Shown: piece after piece, positions 11,194 through 22,370 of the stretch | How positions within the stretch are numbered: the first letter of the stretch is position 1 | How the letters are laid out: every line of letters begins with the position of its first letter | Assembly (NCBI RefSeq): GCF_023898315.1 | Contig: NC_064622.1 | Location: 77,076,387-77,140,386, forward strand | Direction of reading: 5' to 3' | DNA: 64,000 bases | Source of the DNA: Schistocerca nitens | Taxonomy: Eukaryota; Arthropoda; Insecta; Orthoptera; Acrididae | Made by a program: the position numbers and the translations under genes | The notes under the pieces: model-generated | The model's input: only the letters and a program-made list of their open reading frames with translations | Databases searched by the model: none | What the model was told of the DNA's origin: nothing

Positions 11194-11499
11194 AGTGGAG
11201 GCGGCTGAATAATACTCTTTGGCGCAATCTCTGGCGCTGTGGCTCAGTGTAGCCACCTTTCAACGGCCTCAAGATAATTAAAGAGAAACCTTATAGACAG
11301 GAATTTACACATTATGGCTAAAAGCCACAGATTTTAAAACAAACGCGGCTGAAGGCCTAAATAAAGAGCAAACAAGAATTTTAAATAAAACACGGCTGAA
11401 GGCCTAATCTTAAAACACTTCACATAAGGTTTGGCTGAAGGCCATATACTGAACATAGAGCAGACAAAATTAATACACGGCTGAAGGCCTGGCACATTA

Positions 11500-12560
11500 C
11501 TTGCGACAAAAGAAAATCACAACCACAAACCACAGAACAGTGGTGCTCAGAAGTGTTCCAAGGGTCGGCCTGGGGAGGAAACTCTAACAACAGTTTAGGT
11601 GAGACAGGCAGCCGAGCGTAACACTAAATAATCGAGTGACAGCACGATCTAGGGACGGCTGACCAACCAACCAACAACCTAACCAAATCCCGCAACCAAC
11701 CGACTGGCTACTCCATTACACAGTCAGCGGTCATCTGCTCAGCGGAAATCACAGAAGCTACACACAGTTCCACGAAAACACTTGCACCAAAAACTCCGAC
11801 GATCCTAAAACCAATTACCGTGGATCAACAAGGAGAAATGACAAGTCACAAACACAGAGAGTTTTTGTTAGCGGACGGCGACCATATACACGTCCTCCGA
11901 TGAGAAGACCGACCGAACGACCAACCACGGTCGTCGTACCCCCCACCCTCTCAAGTTATGAGTGTCGGCATCGATCAGTCGAGTCTTAGTTGTCCGGAGC
12001 TCACTGCAGCTCCAACCCGACTCATCTCCATGTCCATTCGATACTCGGAGACACGGCGACCCGGGCACACTGGCTCGGACTCACCCATGCAGAGGTAACT
12101 CTTGCCCATTGCTCGCGACATCTCTGCACAAGGAAGGGACCGACCCACGTCCGGCAAGATGACCAACTGACAAGGCCCAGAAACGGTCTGAAGACCAAAT
12201 ACACGTCGCCCAATGAGATGGCCAACCGAACGACCATCCAGCCGTCGTTCCCGCTCCAATCTCCTCCCGTCGGACAGTTTATGTGTGTGGCCAGAGGTCG
12301 GCAAGTACTGGCTGTCCGCGCCTCACTGGCGATCCGTCCCCGACTGAACTCAATGTCCGTTCGGAACTCGGACACACGAAGATCCGGAAACACTAGCGGT
12401 CGCTCCAGAGATAGTACGGCAGTGCACTTATCGATAAGCGCTGCTGCTGCCACTCACGGGTAACAAACCAGCAACCTAGTGACGCCAGTAATCGAATGAA
12501 AATAAAACGAAGCGACAGAACCATAAAAACAAGATGACGTGCAATAAACGGCATGACCGC
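11500..12560. other. Non-coding segment with a diverged 313-bp tandem duplication
   Basis: The stretch starting ACCATATACACGTCCTCCGA at 11881 is repeated in diverged form from 12194 (ACCAAATACACGTCGCCCAA). Similarity can be followed to about 12100 and 12410, where both copies share CTCCATGTCCATTCG/CTCAATGTCCGTTCG-like sequence. Open frames up to 157 codons exist on both strands but show no known domain. It adjoins the mini-hairpin array and may belong to the same untranslated element region. Confidence 0.5.
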
Positions 12561-13183
12561 GAGCAGCGCACGGCTCAGAAATGTTACCCTATCTGAGGAA
12601 GCCCGGTCTGAAAGCCTTGGAATTACTTCGGGTCTTGCAGGCCCAGTTCGCTACAGTTTAATTTACGGATTAATATTTCTTAAACAATATGTACAAAAAC
12701 AGTATAAGTATTATGTACATTTTGGAAAGCGCAGTGGTGTGTGAGAGTGAAGTGCGTAATTTTCTGGCGTTGTTAATTAACCTTCGGTTCTTATACTACA
12801 TGTCTCGAATTTTACCTGTTATGTTGCTTATGTACTAAATGTTCAATTACAAGTACTACATCCCAACAGCGGTATAATGACTGCGAGATGGATATGCCTG
12901 CTGTCTATAATTAAGCTAGAACAGGTTTACAGGGATGATTTCACTACACTGTTTATTCTAACACAGTTTAATTTTTCTAGATGTTGTGTAAGTTTGGCAG
13001 CGTAACGTGTTGGTGAAAGTTTTCGCTGTTCGAGTGAGTGTGTGTTTTCGAAACTGCTCCCTGTCTTGGTGTACGAATTGGAAATGTTGTCTTACATGCT
13101 TCGTGTATGTTACAGTGTTCTGTTATACAGCGGTGTCTGCCTGTAATCGTCATTTAGTGTCCTTGATACATCATCAGCGAATT
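12561..13183. other. Unassigned segment
   Basis: No gene, repeat or RNA feature recognised. Confidence 0.35.
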
Positions 13184-13185
13184 TA

Positions 13186-14578
13186 CACTACTGGCCATTA
13201 AAATTGCTACACCACGAAGATGATGTGCTACAGACGCGAAATTTAACCGACAGGAAGAAGATGCTGTGATACGCAAATGATTAGCTTTTCAGAGCATTCA
13301 CACAAGGTTGGCGCCGGTGACGACACCTACAACGTGCTGACATGAGGAAAGTTTGCAACCGATTTCTCATACACAAACAGCAGTTGACCGGCGTTGCCTG
13401 GTGAAACGTTGTTGTGATGCCTCGTGTAAGGAGGAGAAATGCGTACCATCACGTTTCCGACTTTGATAAAGGTCGGATTGTAGCCTATCGCGATTGGGGT
13501 GTATCGTATCGTGACATTGCTGCTCGCGTTGGTCGAGATCCAATGACTGTTACCAAAATATGGAATCGGTGGGCTCAGGAGGGTAATACGGAACGACGTG
13601 CTGGATCCCAACGGCCTCGTACCACTAGCAGCCGAGATGACAGGCATCGTATCAGCTTGGCTGTAACGGATCGCGCAGCCACGTCTCGATCCCTGAGTCA
13701 GCAGATGGTGAAGTTTGCAAGACAACAACCATCTGCACGAGCAGTTCGACGACGTTTGCAGCATCATGGACTATCAGCTCGGAGACCATGGCTGCGGTTA
13801 CCCTTGACGCTGCATCACAAGGAGCGCTTGCGATGGTGTACTCAACGACGAACCTGGGTGCACGAATGGCAAAACGTCATTTTTTCGTATGAATCCAGGT
13901 TCTGTTTACAGCATCATGATGGTCGCATCCGTGTTAGGCGACATCGCGGTGAACGCACATTGGAAGCGTGAATTCGTCATGGCCTTACTGGCATATCACT
14001 CGGCGTGATGGTATGGGGTGCAATTGGTTACACGTCTCGGTCACCTCTTGTTCGCATTGACGGAACTTTGAACAGTGACGTTACATTTCAGATGTGTTAC
14101 GACCCGCGGCTCTACCCTTCACTCGATCCCTGCGAAACCCTACATTTAAGCAGGATAATGCACGACCGCATGTTGTAGGTCCTGTACGGGCCTTTCTGGA
14201 TATAGAAAATGTTCGACTGCTGCCCTGGCCAACACATTCCCGAGATCTCTCACCAATTGCAAACGTCTGGTCAATGGTGGCCGAGCAACTGGCTCGTCAC
14301 AATACTCGTGATGAACTGTGATATCGTGTTGAAGCTGCATGGGCAGCTGTACCTGTACACGCCATCCAAGCTCTCTGTTTGACTCAATGCCCAGGCGTAT
14401 CAAGGCCGTTATTACGGCCGGAGGTGGTTCTTCTGGGTGCTGTTTTCACAGGATATATGCACCGAAATTCCGTGAAAATGTAATGACATGTCTGTTCTAG
14501 TATAATATATTTGTTCAATGAATACTCGTTTATCATCTGCATTTCTTCTTGGTATAGCAATTTTAATGGCCAGTAGTG
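13186..14578 (+). mobile_element. Tc1-like transposon, full length, transposase inactivated
   Basis: Terminal repeats CACTACTGGCCATTAAAATT (from 13186) and its inverse (to 14578) are flanked by TA dinucleotides, the Tc1 target. The transposase starts at 13414 and is open for 185 codons. It has a paired helix-turn-helix region (YRDIAARVGRDPMTVTKIWN) and the linker through RPWLRLPLTLHHKERLRWC. The first catalytic motif reads FSYESRF, where active relatives have FSDESRF. A TGA then ends the frame at 13969-13971. The rest resumes in other frames: the second aspartate survives in QDNARPH (about 14155), but the final acidic residue is lost (SPIANVWS for SPIENVWS, about 14255). A second, inverted copy lies at 43312-44679. 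Confidence 0.93.
13414..14420 (+). pseudogene. Tc1 transposase pseudogene
   Basis: Broken DD34E-type transposase inside the element 13186-14578. Intact parts are the N-terminal DNA-binding domain (first 110 residues) and the start of the catalytic domain. Three independent lesions are visible: aspartate to tyrosine in the first catalytic motif, a premature TGA after 185 codons, and replacement of the third catalytic glutamate by alanine. Further indels separate the later frames. The C-terminal peptide near 14400 (ARPPLTR-region antisense) has no separate meaning. Confidence 0.9.
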
Positions 14579-14664
14579 TATATACTATCTCCCACTCGTC
14601 TTTGTCTCTTATTGCACGTACCATGTCATTGTCGTACTACGTCGGTGTCTGGTGCGTTGCTATG

Positions 14665-15151
14665 TGTTGTGGCGTAACAAGCTAGTCACGCCACACTGAG
14701 GAGGAAGCCGAAAGGCACGCGTACACACACGCCGACTGGCGTCAAGTCTGGAACAGGATAAGTTATGACTGCTATAAAGAAAATACGAAGCTTTGGAATA
14801 TACTTAACTTTTAATCACTCCTTGTGATACATCTCTCTTGACTATACAAATGAGACTCGTAAGATACATGCACTGTGACAATTGGCGCCTTCCTAAGTCG
14901 TAGCCATTAACTTAGCTGAAGGCTATTCTAACCGTCTCTCGGCAAATGAGAGCAAAGGCTTCGTCAGTATAGTCGCTAGCAACGTCGTCGTACAACTGGG
15001 GCGAGTCCTCGTACGTCTCTCGAGACCTGCCGTGTGGTGGCGCTCGGTCTGCGATCACACCGTGGCGACACGCAGGTCCGACATGTACTAATGGGCCGCG
15101 GCCGATTTAAGCTACCACCTAGCAAGTGTGGTGTCTGGCAGTGACACCACA
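14665..15151. mobile_element. Solo LTR, family 3 (487 bp, 5-bp TSD)
   Basis: Termini TGTTGTGGCGTAAC (14665) and GACACCACA (15151) give TG...CA ends. A perfect 5-bp duplication, CTATG, flanks it (14660-14664 and 15152-15156). No coding sequence. It is GC-rich in its right half. This is a third LTR family, distinct from those at 2923 and 15183. Confidence 0.75.
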
Positions 15152-15182
15152 CTATGTATCGGTGGCAGTGAAAAAGTAAGTG

Positions 15183-15891
15183 TGTAAGTAGGCTGTTTAG
15201 GTTTTCTTATTGGTAACGCCACGTAGCGTTCTGTATGAAAATCACTGGCTGTGCTGTGTGCAGTCTGTGGCTAGTTTGCATTGTTGTCTGCCGTTGTAGT
15301 GTTGGGCAGCTGGATGTTAACAGCGCGTAACGTTGCGCAGTTGGAGGTGAGCCGCCAGCAGTGGTGGATGTGGGGAAGTGAGATGGCGGATTTTTGAGAA
15401 CGGATGTTCTGGACGTGTTTCCATCAGAAACAGTACATGTGTAAGAATGGATGTCATGAACTGCTATATATATTATGACTTTTGAACACTATTAAGGTAA
15501 ATACATTGTTTGTTCTCTGTCAAAATCTTTCATTTGCTAACTATGCCTATCAGTATTTAGTGCCTTCAGTAGTTAGAATCTTTTATTTAGCTGGCAGTAG
15601 TGGCGCTCGCTGTATTGCAGTAGTTCGAGTAACGAAGATGTTTGTGAGGTAAGTGATTTGTGAAAGGTATAGGTTAATGGTAGTCAGGGCCATTCTTTTG
15701 TAGTGATTATTGAAAGTCAGATTGCGTTGCGCTAAAAAAATATTGTGTGTCAGTTTAGTGTTGATCAGAATAGGTAAAGAGCGAAATGTCTGAGTACGTT
15801 GAGTTTTGCTCAGTTGTTTGAAAATCAAATAATGTAAGAGGTTTATCAGCACAGTAATTCATTAATTTTTCTAAGGGGATGGGACGTTTCA
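15183..15891 (+). mobile_element. Solo LTR, family 1, forward
   Basis: Starts TGTAAGTAGGCTGTTTAGGT and ends GGGACGTTTCA. A perfect 4-bp duplication, AGTG, lies at 15179-15182 and 15892-15895. At 709 bp it contains about 150 bp more than the LTRs of the complete element at 52800-60248. The extra sequence lies chiefly before the final AATTTTTCTAAGGGG. Confidence 0.9.
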
Positions 15892-15895
15892 AGTG

Positions 15896-17110
15896 TTTTG
15901 GGGATCCGAGTTCTCCACATGTAGAAGCATGTAATGGTCGCCTAGTCGTAGATATTCCTAATTGCTATAATCGCACTATTTCACTCCAATTTACGGAGCT
16001 TGTTAGCACTTGATGTTAGGTTGGCACCATTAAAATACATTGTGGTAATCGCTGCTGCTTGCTGGATCGCTGCTGTGTCTCGATGCTGATGCTGGCTCTA
16101 AATCTGGTTGTCTAGGGTTAAAAACATGAGGTCCCGTGTTTTTTATGTGCTTTTGATGATAAAGAACGAGCGAAACCAACAAATATGTAAACTTCAAATA
16201 TTTATTACTCTGGTGGCCATCTTAATTCCACTGTCCACCAAAGACCATGACTCAACACAAAGTAGTACTTCCTTTACATGCTCTTTGCATTGTTTATCCA
16301 CCTCAAACAATAACACACAAACACACTTTACCAAAGTGACGTTCCGACTGCGCCCTCGACCCTTCTTGCTGCTTGTATTTGTAACATTGTCAAAGAACTA
16401 CTAAAAAGAGATATAGTTTATAAGTCATATGTACACCTGTTATCATAATTTGTGCAGATAAGTTATTAATTTGCATCGAGTGACGTAATTTAACATGTTA
16501 TGAAAATGACAGACAGATTTGTTGACTTGACAGAATAATTCTCTGTTACAAAAAGGCCGTTTTTTAGAAGTTTGTCAATTGACTTCTCTAATTTGCATAA
16601 ATAAGTAAGTAACATGAATTATTAAGAATTACATTGGTTTTCGTCTAAAATAGGATTGATAACGTGAATACTGAGTGAAAACGCTCCTAGTGAACAAATA
16701 GGTTTCACTGGGTGATTTTTATTTAAGGAGATCCAAAATACCTAAGTTGGACACTATTTTTCGTACTTCATATTAATTATTTAAGATAAACTTAGTGTTT
16801 TTACATGATGACATTTGCTGTATCAGTGATCAAGTGATATTAACTTTTGTGTGGGTCAGTTATTCAGTATAATTTAATGGGTTGACTGTTTATGGAGACG
16901 TGTTGTGCAATCATTGTTAACATACACAATAACTTTTCTATAATCATAAATACTCGTTAAACTGGTTGAATTTGGAGGGTATCGCATACTTCGGTAAAGT
17001 AAAGCCTTTAATATGTTCCGTTACAAGCACCACGGCCAACGCGGTGAAGTGCGCAGGGTAAGGGTCGTGACCTTTCACATAGTGAACCATATCCCGGCTG
17101 GGTAGGGATA
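15896..17110. other. Unassigned AT-rich segment
   Basis: No gene, repeat or RNA feature recognised. The open frame at 16108-16404 has no known motif. Confidence 0.35.
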
Positions 17111-17114
17111 GGGA

Positions 17115-17640
17115 CTATGTGGAGGATGTGTAAGGTCTTCCCAACGGAATTTCTTCAGCTGGCCGAAATAACTTTCCAACAAAATGCCCGCCCATATGTA
17201 GCCAAGATTGTTTCGAGTACGGTGCAGAAGTATCCTTGGGAAGACCTTACACATATTACAGTTCCGATCTCTCCCCACGTCTATTCCATATTTTTAGAGC
17301 TCTGATTGTTGGTGGTCGATCTGCTTCGGACGAAGAGGTACGCCCATCGGTACAATCATGGATCCGTAGACAACCGCAAACATTTGCCATAAAGTCACTG
17401 ACCGCCTGTCAGAGGCTACATCGATGTCTACTATGGAGGCCCGCTAGTTGCGACAGCAGCATCGAACGCCCACAGAGTGTTCTACAAACACGAGCCTGGG
17501 TTTCGGGCTATGGAATTAATTTATGCTGTTGTGGTAATTGGTTCAAGTCCGAGATACTGACTGAATGCTCCGTTGGAATGGCGACGCATACTGCCACATC
17601 TCAACTCGCAGACTCTTGAGCATAGCGTCAAAATGGTTCA
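17115..17640 (+). pseudogene. mariner transposase C-terminal relic
   Basis: The plus strand reads NARPYVAKIVSSTVQKYPWE from about 17186, matching the mariner stretch that follows the second catalytic aspartate, although the aspartate itself is replaced (QQNARPY). In another frame, SSDLSPRLFHIFRAL and EEVRPSVQSWIRRQPQTF (17260-17390) match the third catalytic region and the C-terminal helix. The N-terminal half is missing. A 17-bp perfect inverted repeat (17127-17143 and 17237-17253, GGTCTTCCC arms) lies inside it and has overwritten part of the expected sequence. Confidence 0.7.
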
Positions 17641-17696
17641 AATGGCTCTAAGCACTATGGGAATTAAGATCTGAGGTCATCAGTCCCCTAGAACTG
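17631..17696 (-). mobile_element. SINE family A tail fragment
   Basis: Only the tail survives, from AAATGGTTCAAATGGCTCTA to CCCCTAGAACT. The tRNA-like head is absent. Confidence 0.85.
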
Positions 17697-17869
17697 GCCG
17701 TCTTTTATAGTGCTACGGTTGACGAGTCTTTAACTTACAGCTCTCCCCCAACAGGAAAACTCTTAAAGTTCAGCCGTTACTTTTTCCTCTCTATGGGCAT
17801 ACACTGATTACATTAAGGATGCTCCTGAGCACACAAGTCATTTCTGTCGATTTTTCGATCAACCAACAA

Positions 17870-18160
17870 GATTAGAGATGCTGAGGCGACCATCGTTGCA
17901 GCTTCACTTGGCGCCGCATTACGGAGAGGCTCGCCGACAGCGGAGAATCCGACAACAAAAGTGTCACCACGACGCTTCTTGAGAAAGTACCCGTTTCGTG
18001 TGCAGCATGGCGATGGACGTATCCGTGTGTGGAGCCATCGAGGACGACGAACGTTGACATACGCACCCAGAACCTCGCGTGATATTGTGCGGTGCCGCTG
18101 GGTATACAACACCACTGCCTTTGGTTCCCATAGCTCGTAACTTTGACAGCAGCCGGGAGA
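17870..18160 (+). pseudogene. Probable Tc1-like transposase fragment
   Basis: One plus-strand frame at about 17980-18130 reads FRVQHGDGRIRVWSHRGRRT, close to the stretch after the first catalytic aspartate of Tc1-like transposases (FCLQHHDGRIRVWRHRGERT in relatives). Preceding sequence (RRPSLQLHLAPHYGEARRQR-like) fits the linker region. Frames are broken and no ends are visible. Confidence 0.5.
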
Positions 18161-18369
18161 CTTGTGACGTGTTAACGAGCCTGATGGTCCCTGGCACAGA
18201 GCTCACTTCCACGCGCTGCCGTGCAGCGTTAGAGACATTCTTGCCGCCAAAGGTGGCAGCACTGTATTATACATTTTGCACCCTCTATACACCCAAATCA
18301 CCTATAATTTAAATAATTTGTTGTTCCTGGTATATACTGTATATACATAATAAATTTTTTTCGGTTATC
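18161..18369. other. Unassigned spacer
   Basis: Short segment between the Tc1 fragment and the LINE relic, with an AT-rich end near 18310-18360. Nothing recognised. Confidence 0.3.
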
Positions 18370-19860
18370 AGACTTCTGACTGGTCTGACGCTGCCCGCTA
18401 CGAAGCGCTCTCCTGCGCCAATCTCTTCATCTTAGAGTACCACTTCCACGCTCAATTACTTGTTGTATGCATTCAAATATTTGTCTTTCCCTATAATTTT
18501 TATCATCTGCAGTTCCCACTAGCACCATGGAAGCTACTCCCCGACATCTTAACAAATGTTCTCTCATCCTGTCCCTTCTTCTTAGCAGTGTTTTCCGTAT
18601 ATTTCTTCCCTCGTCAATTATGCGGAGAATCTCCTCATTCCTTACTTTAACGGTCCACCTAATTTTGAACATTCTTCTGTAGCACCACATCACAAACGTT
18701 TCATTTTTCTTGGTTTCGGGTTTTCCTGCAGTTCATATTTCATTGCCATTCAGTGCTGGGCCCCAAACGTAAACAGATTTCTTCCTCAAATTAAGGCCTA
18801 TGTTTAACACTAGCAAGCAGACTTCTCTCGGCCAGAAGTCCCTTTATGCCAAAGTTATTTTGGTTTTTTATGTCCTCCTTGCTCCGTCCCTCATGGGTCA
18901 TTTTGCTGACTGCGTAGCAGAATTACTCAATTTCATCTACTTCGTGATCACAAATTCTGATGTTAAACTTCTCGCTGTTCATATTTCTGCTGCTTTTCAT
19001 TACTTTTATCTTTCTTCGGTTTTTTCTCAGTCCACATTCTGTACTCATTAGACTGCTAATTCGATTCAACAGATCCGGTAGTTCTTCTTAATTTTCAGTG
19101 AGGATAACGAAGTTACCAGTGAATCTTATCATTGATATCCTTTCACCTTGAACATTAATCTCCATCTCGAACCTTTCTTTCACTTTTCGTCATTACATCT
19201 TCAATGTATAGATTGAACAGCAGGGACGAAAAACTACATCCTAGTCTTATACCCTTTTTCACCCGAGCACTTCGTTGTTAGTCTTCCAGTCTCATTGCTC
19301 CCTCTAGGTTCCTGTGCACATAGTATATTTCCGTCTTTCCTTATACCTTACCTGCACTTTTTTTTTCAGAAAATGTCTTACACCTTTTTAATGGACCACT
19401 TCGTTCCAGGTCTTCCAATCTTATTGTTCCCCTTGCTTCTTGTACATACCGTATATTACCCGTCTTTCAGTACAGCTTATTTTTCGCAGAATTTCGGACA
19501 TCTTGCACAGTTATACATTGTCAAATGCTTTATCTGCATCCACAAATCTCATCAGCGTGTCTTGATTTTTCTTCAGTCTTGCTTCCTTTACAAACGCAAC
19601 TTCAGAGCTGCCTCGGGCCCCTATTTTCTTTTTCATTCTTCTGTGTATTATTCTTGTCAACAACTTGGATGCATGAGCTGTTAAGCTGATTACGCAAGGA
19701 TCTGGTCTTGCTATCTTCGGAATGGTGTGCACGACACTTCTCCGAAAGTGTGATTGTATTTCGTCAGTCTCACAGATTCTACACACCAACTTGACTAATG
19801 GGTTTCGTTGTCACTTCCCTCCAATGATTTTAGGAATTCCGATGGAATGTTATAATAATT
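18370..19860 (-). pseudogene. Non-LTR retrotransposon (LINE) reverse transcriptase relic
   Basis: On the minus strand the upstream part (19789-19511) encodes IPKIARPDPCVISLTAHASK and later DADKAFDNV, which correspond to the front of a non-LTR reverse transcriptase. Frame-broken middle sequence follows. The downstream part (18693-18427) encodes MWCYRRMFKIRWTVKVRNEE, the conserved region after the polymerase domain in these elements. The catalytic FADD box region is present only in shifted frames. Many frameshifts make it clearly dead. The same family appears on the plus strand at 29825-31310 and 51860-52548. I do not assign a clade. Confidence 0.8.
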
Positions 19861-20016
19861 AATACAATAATTAATACTTCATTATTTGTTACCTTTGCTT
19901 TTGGAGGAGCTTTGGTTACTAGCAGTGTATGACGACTTTGTCGTCGTCATGACGATCTTCCTTCAAAAGTCATCAATACGGCTCATCAAAACGATAAAAC
20001 TAAGATGTATTTTTCT

Positions 20017-20238
20017 GAGAATAGTTTTCAAATGGTTCAAATGACTCTGAGCACAATGGGACTTAAATTCTGAGGCCATCAGTCCCCCAGAACTTAGAAC
20101 TACTTAAACCTAACTAACCTAAGGACATCATACACATCTATGCCCGAGGCAGGATTCGAACCTGCGACCGTAGCGGTCGCGCGGCTCCATACTGTAGCGC
20201 CGAAACCGCTCGGCCACTCCGGCCTGCGAGAATAGTTT
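20017..20238 (-). mobile_element. SINE family A, full length with 11-bp TSD
   Basis: The SINE body spans 20028-20227 and is bracketed by a perfect 11-bp duplication, GAGAATAGTTT (20017-20027 and 20228-20238). Box A (TGGCCGAGCGG) and box B (GGTTCGAATCC) are intact on the minus strand, so the polymerase III promoter looks functional. Confidence 0.97.
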
Positions 20239-21765
20239 GTTATTGTTTGCAAGCAGCTTTCTGATTTAATTGCAATGGATACGGAACGGAATCTTTCTTG
20301 AGCAATCACAATAACTTGTTATTTTTCTGATGTCAAAGTATAACTGGTTAAAAACTAGTAGACATTCGGTCTTTTTAACATAATCCCAAGACATTCTGTT
20401 CATCGTCTAGTGAAAGGAATATGGAAATCGAGTGACGTCCACTCCCATCTCTTAACTGTAATAGACACGAAGTATTCAGTAGAACGTGTACTTTGGTTTC
20501 CTGCATTTACCCTGCCTCGATTAATACATTCATCGCATGTATTTCATTGTTGGCCGTAAGTCTAAACGAGTACTGAAGCAATTATTTGAATTTGCCAAGT
20601 GCATTTACGAGGTGCCTTCAGCCGTAGAGGTCGATCGGTACGTTACATTAGTGGCAGCCGACGAGTGCGTTCACTCGCCGTCCCTCGGGGGCGCACAGTA
20701 CGTTCTGCGTCCTCGGCCACAAAGTAGTCTCGCTCACGCCATTGCTACTCGCGTCTTCCGCTAGTCGTGATTTTACATCAGGTTCCCACTCAGGTATCTT
20801 AAGCCTGTATTTGTCACGAACCAACATTGTCTGTCTAGTGAAATAGCTTCGGGTTTAGCTACGGATTATTTTGTGTTTGTTCGTTCCTACTGAGTCGAAC
20901 TGGAACTGTTAGTGGTGGCAGTATGTAACACATAGCTTTGCCTGAACATAACGAATTATTAAGCGACCTTTTCCGAATGTCAAGCACTCGTTTTCATGTT
21001 TCAGTTAGTGGTAGCACCATCACATTGTGATGAACAGAAACTTGAAAATAAATAGCTGACTACCGAAACTGATCGTTTAGTAAATTTTACTGTGCAAGTG
21101 AGACAGTGTACTACGTCGATGTTCGGACCACCAACTGTTACTACGTGTCAGAGAAATGCGATGGGTAAGTCACCTGCCTATATAATTGCAAAGTGCGCCA
21201 TGTTTTAACGTAGTATTATTTTTACTCTGATAGGAGGAAAGCCTTTGGTCTGGCGAGGGATTTTCCCTCAATTTAGGCGGAAACAATAGCAAGAAAACTT
21301 TTTGCGTGGACTCAGGATTCCTCCCCAATTGAAATTGACAAAGAGTTTAATGTGTTTTATGGTTGCTGACTCATCCCATTAGGCCAGCGATCAACGAACC
21401 ATTTGAATGCCTTCCACTATTTTATGAATACTGTTAACGTGTGGCAACGGTTGGGATAGATCTACTGGGCATTACTTCCTAATGTTCTGCAATATTACAA
21501 TTATTTGGTCAAGAACCGGCTTTTGGTTTCCACATCTTCGGATGACATGTGAGCTTACATAGATATTATTCGTAGAGAAGATACAAAAATGACAAAGTGT
21601 TTTCATCCCTAAATATTACAATAATTACATTAACCAAAAAAGGGAGGTAAACAAAGTTTTTATGCAGAGATGCATGTAACAGATGGTAAGAAATAAAATG
21701 AATTTTCAGTTTGAATCTGATATTTGTAAAGAAAACTTCATTTAACAAGTGAGGAAAATGGAAAC
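20239..21765. other. Unassigned segment
   Basis: No recognised gene or repeat. The frame at 20537-20764 (75 codons) has no known domain. A GC-rich patch lies at about 20640-20760. Confidence 0.35.
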
Positions 21766-21936
21766 TGAGTCTGATCTGCGACTGCTACGGTCGCAGGTTC
21801 GAATCCTGCCTCGGGCATGGATGTGTGTGATGTCCTTAGGTTAGTTAGGCTTAAGTAGTTCTAAGTTCTAGGGGACTGATAACCTCAGATGAAGTCCCAT
21901 AGTGCTTAGAGCCATTTGAACCATTTGAGTCTGATC
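21766..21936 (+). mobile_element. 5'-truncated SINE family A with 11-bp TSD
   Basis: The body spans about 21777-21925 and starts within the tRNA-like head just before box B, so box A is absent. A perfect duplication, TGAGTCTGATC, flanks it (21766-21776 and 21926-21936). The truncation with intact target duplication is the usual result of incomplete reverse transcription by LINE machinery. Confidence 0.96.
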
Positions 21937-21991
21937 ATTTAATACTAGGCTGGCATTCTGTCATTACACTATTTCCAGCAGGGTCATGTTG

Positions 21992-22370
21992 CTATCCCCC
22001 TTTTTTTTTTTTTTTAACACACTGTAAAACTTCACATTCTGCATCGCATTGATGGTTTTCTGCTGAAAGATGATCAGCAAAGACCGAATCTTCCTTTCTT
22101 AATCGCCAGATTCTCTCATATTCACGCATTATAATTGCCACAGCTCTGCGTAACTGACCAATATACACTTTTTGACATTGCTTGCATGTGTTTTTCTTTA
22201 CACCAACCTGTGCCAAAAGTTGTAGTTTGTCTTTGCTATTTAATAACAGTTTTGATGTGTTATTGGTACTACAAAATCCAGGTATGAAGTTGTGAGGCAT
22301 TAACTTTTTCGCAAGATTATCTGAAGTGTAGCCAGTATATGGAATTTGGCACCAGGCTTTGAAACTACTG
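21992..22370 (-). pseudogene. Penelope-like GIY-YIG endonuclease relic, copy 1
   Basis: The minus strand encodes CKQCQKVYIGQLRRAV and SVFADHLSAENHQCD, matching the GIY-YIG domain of Penelope-like elements (the usual motif is YIGQTGR). Upstream, TSDNLAKKLMPHNF fits the linker between reverse transcriptase and endonuclease. The open stretch is 102 codons and ends in a run of lysines from a poly-T tract. A related copy lies at 23440-23780. Confidence 0.75.

Larger units (their letters stand above)
10272..11268 (-). mobile_element. Chimeric retroposed unit ending in a SINE
   Basis: A 12-bp direct repeat, TCAAGATAATTA, brackets this block (10260-10271 and 11269-11280). On the minus strand the unit starts at 11268, runs through about 790 bp of non-SINE DNA and ends in a complete family A SINE (about 10475 to 10279) with a short A-rich end. 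The bracketing repeat has the length of a LINE-mediated target duplication, so the whole 997 bp appears to have inserted in one event. Confidence 0.6.
9850..11500. repeat. Array of GGCTGAAGGCC mini-hairpin motifs
   Basis: The motif GGCT-RAA-RGCC or close variants recurs at about 9857, 9932, 9978, 10041, 10181 and 10236. It resumes after the 10272-11268 insertion at about 11315, 11347, 11393, 11435 and 11479. The outer four bases on each side can pair (GGCT with GGCC through a G-U pair, or with AGCC through an A-U pair) around a GAA or AAA loop. The surrounding spacer is A-rich and not repeated. No coding potential is visible. It resembles a leader or untranslated part of a retrotransposon, but I cannot assign it. 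Confidence 0.6.

Noticed and set aside
12022..12453. 143- to 157-codon open frames on both strands
   Set aside because: They overlap each other in the diverged tandem duplication, show no domain and are not preserved between the two duplicate units.
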